From Clostridia bacterium (GTDB lineage Bacteria; Bacillota; Clostridia; Oscillospirales; Acutalibacteraceae), in NCBI GenBank assembly GCA_017472575.1, contig JAFUPX010000044.1:1-58898 (forward strand): 58,898 bases of DNA. Reading direction: 5' to 3'. Below, piece after piece: positions 55,752 through 58,898 of the stretch (position 1 is its first letter; each line of letters starts with the position of its first letter). A program made the translations under genes and the position numbers. Under the pieces are notes generated by a model. That model searched no databases. It saw only the letters and a program-made list of their open reading frames with translations, and was not told the DNA's origin.

Positions 55752-55866
55752 ACACTAGGGTTTTCGCTGGTTTGCCCCACTGAACGCATTGGTGTCAAAA
55801 TTGAGTTTTGGGCGGTTTTTATACATAGAAAAAAGTGAGGGGAAGCCCCTCACTTTTTCTGATTAA

Positions 55867-55992
55867 TTAATGTTTTGCTGCTTTGTGATCAGCCAATGTT
55901 TTGCCAGCATTGCTTTTAGCTTTTTTAGAAGACTTTTTAGAAGCTAAAGTTTTGCCAGCTTTACCGACATTGCCACCATGATGTACCGCCAT
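55867..55992 (-). CDS. Small basic protein with repeated GKTLA motif (41 aa)
   Basis: A 41-residue, Lys/Ala/Ser-rich protein with two copies of the motif GKTLA (GKAGKTLASKK near 10-20 and NAGKTLADHK near 28-37), joined by KSSKKAKS. ATG 55992 follows GGGGGGT. The composition resembles nucleic-acid-binding or intrinsically disordered small proteins. Only 2 bases separate it from the gene at 55995-56210, which is upstream in the same direction, so they form a two-gene unit ending at the hairpin of repeat copy D. Confidence 0.55.
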   Translation of the reverse strand: MAVHHGGNVGKAGKTLASKKSSKKAKSNAGKTLADHKAAKH

Positions 55993-55994
55993 TT

Positions 55995-56210
55995 TTACCC
56001 CCCATGCGCATTAGGACAGCAAACTGCACATCCATCTGCGTCTTGATAATACATTTTGGCTTTTGCCACGGCATCTGTTTCACTTGCATAATAGCCAAGA
56101 TAAGTGGCACTTATTATGCCAAGTTTGTTTTTGTGTTCTTCAGTATGAACTTCGTGATGAAGTCCAGGATTATTAGTCTGGTTGTTATTAACATAATAGT
56201 GTTTATACAT
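55995..56210 (-). CDS. Small CxxC-type protein (71 aa), hypothetical family
   Basis: ATG 56210 after AAGGATG gives 71 residues; the frame extends to ATG 56219. The N-terminal part (NNNQTNNPGLHHEVHTEEH) is polar with four His, then LGIISATYLGYYASETDAVAKAKMYYQ and the end DADGCAVCCPNAHGG with C-x2-CC and His. This matches a hypothetical family of Firmicutes (HEVHT ... YLG ... AVxxAK ... GCxxCC) that I know without function; a metal site is plausible. It is followed by the GKTLA protein. Confidence 0.65.
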   Translation of the reverse strand: MYKHYYVNNNQTNNPGLHHEVHTEEHKNKLGIISATYLGYYASETDAVAKAKMYYQDADGCAVCCPNAHGG

Positions 56211-56271
56211 AAAACACATCCTTCCCGCCGATTATTACGGCATAAATTTTTCGTTTTGTGAATTTTTCCAG

Positions 56272-56395
56272 TAGACAAACTGGATCCGGATGTGTTATAC
56301 TGAAACCACAGCAATGTTGGATTGTTTAACACATCCAGCAAAGAGAAAGCATTTTGTTTGTTGTTGCCGCAACTTACGAAATGCTTTCTTTTTTT
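56272..56395 (+). ncRNA. Candidate small RNA with own promoter and terminator
   Basis: TAGACA (56272-56277) and TATACT (56296-56301), spacer 18, predict a start near 56308. The short transcript would hold hairpin TGTTGGAT / ATCCAGCA (56315-56322 with 56333-56340) and end at terminator AGAAAGCATTT / AAATGCTTTCT (56344-56354 with 56379-56389) with a 7-T run. The promoter also lies in an inverted repeat GGATGTGTTA / TTAACACATCC. No supported ORF is present. It is divergent from the small gene pair. Confidence 0.5.
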
Positions 56396-56658
56396 GTTAC
56401 AATCAATTTTCATCAACTCTCTTTCAGAATAAATTTGGCAAAAATCTATATTCACCGCATTATATTATAGCATACTTTCCTTAAAAGTCAAGCACATTTC
56501 CACAATATATTGCGTTTCTTAATTATAAAAAATCAATATATTGTATATACTTTTACATATTTGTACATACTTTAATATATTTTTTCACAAAAATAAGTAA
56601 AACAGCGGAGTGGAATTCCACTCCGCTTTCGTTATGCGATAAAATTTTGGGGATTATT
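56396..56658. other. AT-rich non-coding region with orphan repeat hairpin
   Basis: Mostly AT-rich with many TATAT runs and no supported gene. At 56604-56627 lies the perfect palindrome AGCGGAGTGGAA/TTCCACTCCGCT, preceded by CACAAAAATAAGTAAAAC. This resembles the right hairpin and flank of the MKATG repeat (copy A), so it may be a solo end left by a deleted copy. Confidence 0.45.
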
Positions 56659-56901
56659 GATTTTTAAAGTTTTATGTGGTAAAATAATTATGCCAAACCA
56701 ATTGAATATAAAAACAGGGGCAATTTTTTACTTTTAGTAATTATTGTGCCTTTTTTGCGCATACTCATTTTGTGAATTTGATAAAAATGCAAATTCCGTC
56801 GATATGGATACAGCAGTAATGCTTGTTATATTGAATTAGTTTGGCGACTATCGGAGTTTGCGTTTTTTGTGCGGTTACTTCGGTAGCCGCACTTTTTATT
56901 T
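56657..56901 (+). promoter_or_regulatory. Promoter and structured leader with terminator before the adenylating enzyme
   Basis: TTGATT (56657-56662) and TAAAAT (56680-56685), spacer 17. The ~215-base leader has hairpin I (56716-56750, then six T's), hairpin II GCAAATTCCG / CGGAGTTTGC (56789-56798 with 56852-56861, outer A/T pairs, then T6, with a long internal sequence) and a tight terminator GTGCGG..CCGCAC (56869-56892, then T5). The latter ends only 20 bases before the start codon. Such an arrangement suggests attenuation by an unknown signal; I could not match it to a riboswitch class. Confidence 0.5.
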
Positions 56902-56916
56902 TACGGAGGAATTGAA

Positions 56917-58617
56917 ATGCCTACAGAAAAGAAACTGACGGGTTATCCGTCTATTGATAAACCGTGGTTAAAGTACCACTCTGATAGTCATATATATAGA
57001 GTTGATACTACAGATACTATTTACAATAATTTTAAAAAAATAGCTCTTATAAAGCCAAACCATTTAGCTTTTATCGATTTTAAAACCGGACTCAAGGTTA
57101 CATATGACGAATTATTAAAATCTGTGGATAATTTTGCCGCTGGCTTAGCAGCTATGGGTATCACAAGCAAGAACAAAGTCGGAGTACTTGGTTTTAACAG
57201 TTCAATAGATCCTGTGGCTCTGCTTGGGGCAAACAAAGTTGGTGCAACAACTGTTTTTGTAAATCCTGACGGCAGTTCATCTGATATATCAGAAAACATC
57301 AGTTATGTCGATATTCTGATTTTGGAAAATATTTTTGCGGAAATGGAGCCATCAATTAACAAAAATAACATTCCTGTTGTAATATATGGTTATTACCCGT
57401 ACTTGCCATCACCCAACTGTATAGATTATGATTGTTTTATTTTGCGTGGACAACAACAAAATGTTAGTGCTTTCGTTTCAAAGAGCGACAATGATGCATT
57501 AGTTATATTCAGTAGTGGATCAACGGGTAAGGCAAAACCAATATTACATACAAATCATACTGTAAATTCTGCAGTTCAAAAGATGTTGTGCTCAGATTTC
57601 CCAATAAACGAAGATAATATTCTAATAAAGGCCATACCTTCTCATATAGGTCTTGGAGTTATTACCACAATGCTTGTTTCTTTGATGGCGGGAACAACGT
57701 TTGTCCAATTAAAAGGTTTGCCCGATCCGGCAATTGGGTTAGCAGAAGAGACATTAGGTTTGATCTCTCACTTTGAAGAATGGTCAATCAGAAACGACAT
57801 AGAAATGAAAAGTGGATTGATTCTTTTTGCTGCTCCATATTTTGCTAAACATATTCTTTCAAAGATAGATGAAGTAAAAAACATGGGTATGTTAAAGGGC
57901 ATTTTGCTTGGCGGCGCCAAAATGCAAAAAGAAGAGTTAGATATGATGGATAAAGCTTTTGGCGAAAAAGGATTGAATATTCCTGTTTGCAATGGTTATG
58001 GACAAAACGAAATGGGCGGTGCGGTCGCTTTAAACACTGTTCATTATAATAAAAACGGTAGCGCAGGATACCCTGTTTGTGGCACAACAATTAGAATAGT
58101 CGATCAGCAAACTTATAAAGAGGTACCGTATAACACTGTCGGTCAGATTCTCGAACAAAGCGACAGTAAGTTTTTGTGTTATTTGGGAATGGAAGAAAAA
58201 ACTGATGCATCCAAAATTATTCTTCCCGATGGAACGGAGTGGTACGATTCTACCGATCTTGGTTATATGGATGAGGATGGTTTCTTATATATTACAGGAA
58301 GAACAACAAGAGTTATAATTAAGACGGACCATAAAGTGTCTTTAGATGTTGTAGAATCCAAACTAAAAGGAATTGTCGAGGTTTCTGATGCTGCCGTTGT
58401 GCCTTTTCGTAATGAAAACGATGATGAAGAAATGATAGCGTTTGTTGTGTTAAAAAATAAACAAATTACGCTGTCATTAGACGATCTTAAAGATGGTAAA
58501 TATAATTTAACTGTTTTTGAAGTTCCTGATAGACTTATAATAAAGAATAAATTACCGCACATGAACAACGGCAAAGTCGATTATCAAACACTTGAAAAAG
58601 AAATGGAACTTTTATAA
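56917..58617 (+). CDS. AMP-dependent synthetase/ligase (acyl- or aryl-activating)
   Basis: 566 residues of the ANL superfamily, which activate a carboxylate as acyl-AMP. The phosphate loop is FSSGSTGKAKPILH (about 198-211), the A5-type motif is NGYGQNEMGGAV, A7 is YDSTDLGYMDEDGFLYITGR (about 447-466), and the C-terminal catalytic Lys is in NNGKVDY (about 554). It stands alone, without carrier or condensing proteins, so it might be an acyl-CoA ligase or feed a distant carrier protein. GGAGG precedes ATG 56917. Its codon use is more AT-rich than the biosynthetic genes, as for other genes in this region. Confidence 0.82.
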   Translation: MPTEKKLTGYPSIDKPWLKYHSDSHIYRVDTTDTIYNNFKKIALIKPNHLAFIDFKTGLKVTYDELLKSVDNFAAGLAAMGITSKNKVGVLGFNSSIDPVALLGANKVGATTVFVNPDGSSSDISENISYVDILILENIFAEMEPSINKNNIPVVIYGYYPYLPSPNCIDYDCFILRGQQQNVSAFVSKSDNDALVIFSSGSTGKAKPILHTNHTVNSAVQKMLCSDFPINEDNILIKAIPSHIGLGVITTMLVSLMAGTTFVQLKGLPDPAIGLAEETLGLISHFEEWSIRNDIEMKSGLILFAAPYFAKHILSKIDEVKNMGMLKGILLGGAKMQKEELDMMDKAFGEKGLNIPVCNGYGQNEMGGAVALNTVHYNKNGSAGYPVCGTTIRIVDQQTYKEVPYNTVGQILEQSDSKFLCYLGMEEKTDASKIILPDGTEWYDSTDLGYMDEDGFLYITGRTTRVIIKTDHKVSLDVVESKLKGIVEVSDAAVVPFRNENDDEEMIAFVVLKNKQITLSLDDLKDGKYNLTVFEVPDRLIIKNKLPHMNNGKVDYQTLEKEMELL

Positions 58618-58623
58618 ATATCT

Positions 58624-58659
58624 AAAAATCAACACGAAAATTCATCGTGTTGATTTTTT
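58624..58659. terminator. Intrinsic terminator of the AMP ligase gene
   Basis: Stem of 14 bp, arms 58624-58637 and 58645-58658, 7-base loop, A-rich and T-rich sides. It lies 7 bases before repeat copy E. Confidence 0.9.
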
Positions 58660-58665
58660 GTTTCA

Positions 58666-58898
58666 AGTATAATTTTCTCCTTTTAACAGATAATAACAAC
58701 ACAATTTGTAAATCAAGGAGAAATGTATATATGAAAGCAACAGGAATTGTTCGTAGAATAGAGGAATATGGTATAATAGGACAAACATCGAAAAAACCGC
58801 ATAAACACTAGGGTTTTCGCTGATTTTTGTCCAACTCAATTTGCATAAAATCCGGTCAAAATCGGTTTTTCGGCGATTTTAGAAAGGAGCAGAGCAAC
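58666..58898 (+). repeat. MKATG repeat, copy E (runs to window end)
   Basis: AGTATAATTTTCTCC, left dyad region with AACAGATAATAACAACACAATTTGTAAA-like wording, AAGGAG, mini-ORF 58731-58811, TTTTCGCTGATTTTTGTCC and CAATTTGCATAAAA. The usual GC-rich hairpin is not seen; instead AAAATCG / CGATTTT forms a weak hairpin near 58859-58880, followed by AAAGGAG, which may be the ribosome binding site of a gene beyond the window. Confidence 0.78.
58731..58811 (+). CDS. Mini-ORF E of the MKATG repeat (26 aa)
   Basis: ATG 58731 after AAGGAG, 26 codons to TAG 58809-58811; MKATGIVRRIEEYGIIGQ and end KPHKH as in copy A, but with CGT/AGA arginine codons and third-base changes at Thr, Val and Ile. TGGTATAAT inside. 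GGACAAA and TTTGTCC on the two sides of the second half can pair, suggesting a folded RNA as well. Confidence 0.5.
   Translation: MKATGIVRRIEEYGIIGQTSKKPHKH

Larger units (their letters stand above)
55472..55860 (+). repeat. MKATG repeat, copy D (with insertion)
   Basis: AGTATAATCTTCTCC start, left dyad identical to copy C (TTTACAGAT / ATTTGTAAA), then an inserted palindromic element (about 55531-55650), AAAGGAG, mini-ORF 55677-55751, GGTTTTCGCTGG, a changed middle with ATTGAGTTTTGGGCGG, ATACATAG and the right hairpin AAAAAGTGAGGGG / CCCCTCACTTTTT (55830-55842 with 55846-55858). The small minus-strand gene 55867-55992 ends next to it. Confidence 0.83.

Noticed and set aside
55368-55798. Minus-strand frames of 82 and 61 codons in repeat copy D
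   Set aside because: They run through palindromic repeat DNA and have no conserved features.
56114-56455. 113-codon minus-strand frame
   Set aside because: Overlaps the CxxC small gene in another frame and the candidate sRNA; Asn/Lys-rich without a motif.
49133-58898. Repeat array as a CRISPR array
   Set aside because: Units are over 200 bases with spacers of 0.4 to 2.8 kb full of genes, and no cas gene is present.
49133-58898. Classical integron attC sites
   Set aside because: No integrase and no clear GTTRRRY/RYYYAAC core pairs were found, so I keep only a cassette-like hypothesis.

Overview
The window looks like a chromosomal stretch of an anaerobic, moderately AT-rich Clostridia member. 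This is an inference from gene content: type III glutamine synthetase, a PyrK/PyrD type 1B electron-transfer pair together with PyrI, a one-chain clostridial PurL, a clostridial PurF without the N-terminal cysteine, a separate PurO-like IMP cyclohydrolase, and archaeal-like sn-glycerol-1-phosphate dehydrogenase (AraM). Most genes have clear Shine-Dalgarno sites and several have near-consensus promoters with 17-18 bp spacers. No transposase, integrase, phage gene, rRNA or CRISPR array was found.

Layout. Positions 1-72 are the 3' end of an unknown gene. 172-2451 is a metal-efflux unit (cadA-cadC) with its operator. 2550-6439 holds an AraC regulator, an ADP-ribosylglycohydrolase-like protein and a UgtP-like glycosyltransferase. 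6721-9482 is an ArgR-type controlled argG-argH operon. 9549-12251 is an overlapping operon of an XRE-fused BadF-type kinase, a MurQ-like etherase and a GH16 hydrolase. 12256-15019 has NADP isocitrate dehydrogenase, an XRE repressor with tandem operators, a small Cys protein, tRNA-Thr and a membrane-anchored unknown. 15016-20342 has glnN, a PfkB-type sugar kinase, metY and metA. 20350-29313 is a pyrimidine operon behind an attenuator leader (pyrC-carB-pyrK-pyrD-pyrF-pyrE-pyrB-pyrI, without carA). 29373-43255 is a purine operon behind a ZTP riboswitch (purE-C-F-M-N-O-H-D-L), continuing into glyA and ilvE. 43442-47616 has ldhA, nadE and a GH94 phosphorylase.

From about 47.7 kb the character changes to accessory DNA: a truncated iron-alcohol-dehydrogenase remnant behind an intact promoter with two operators, a CE15-like esterase, then a series of gene units separated by five copies of one repeat, all in the same orientation (49133, 49794, 52636, 55472 and 58666). 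I do not recognise this repeat. Each copy contains a left dyad, a ribosome binding site, a 24-26 codon mini-ORF starting MKATGIVRR (the start of AbrB/SpoVT-family proteins), a -10-like element inside that ORF and, in four copies, a GC-rich right hairpin whose stem changes in a compensated way. Codons 2-10 of the mini-ORFs differ between copies almost only at synonymous positions, which points to selection on the peptide. Two copies carry different insertions at the same site. In four cases the gene right of the repeat is on the minus strand and ends against the hairpin, so the units resemble gene-plus-3'-repeat cassettes. This is the strongest candidate here for an undescribed system.

Functionally, the left 47 kb is mainly biosynthesis (arginine, methionine, glutamine, pyrimidines, purines, one-carbon units, NAD). 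The right end holds glycan-related enzymes (GH94, CE15, DUF4091/GH123-like), AraM with a propeller-like partner, an adenylating enzyme and tiny genes of unknown role.
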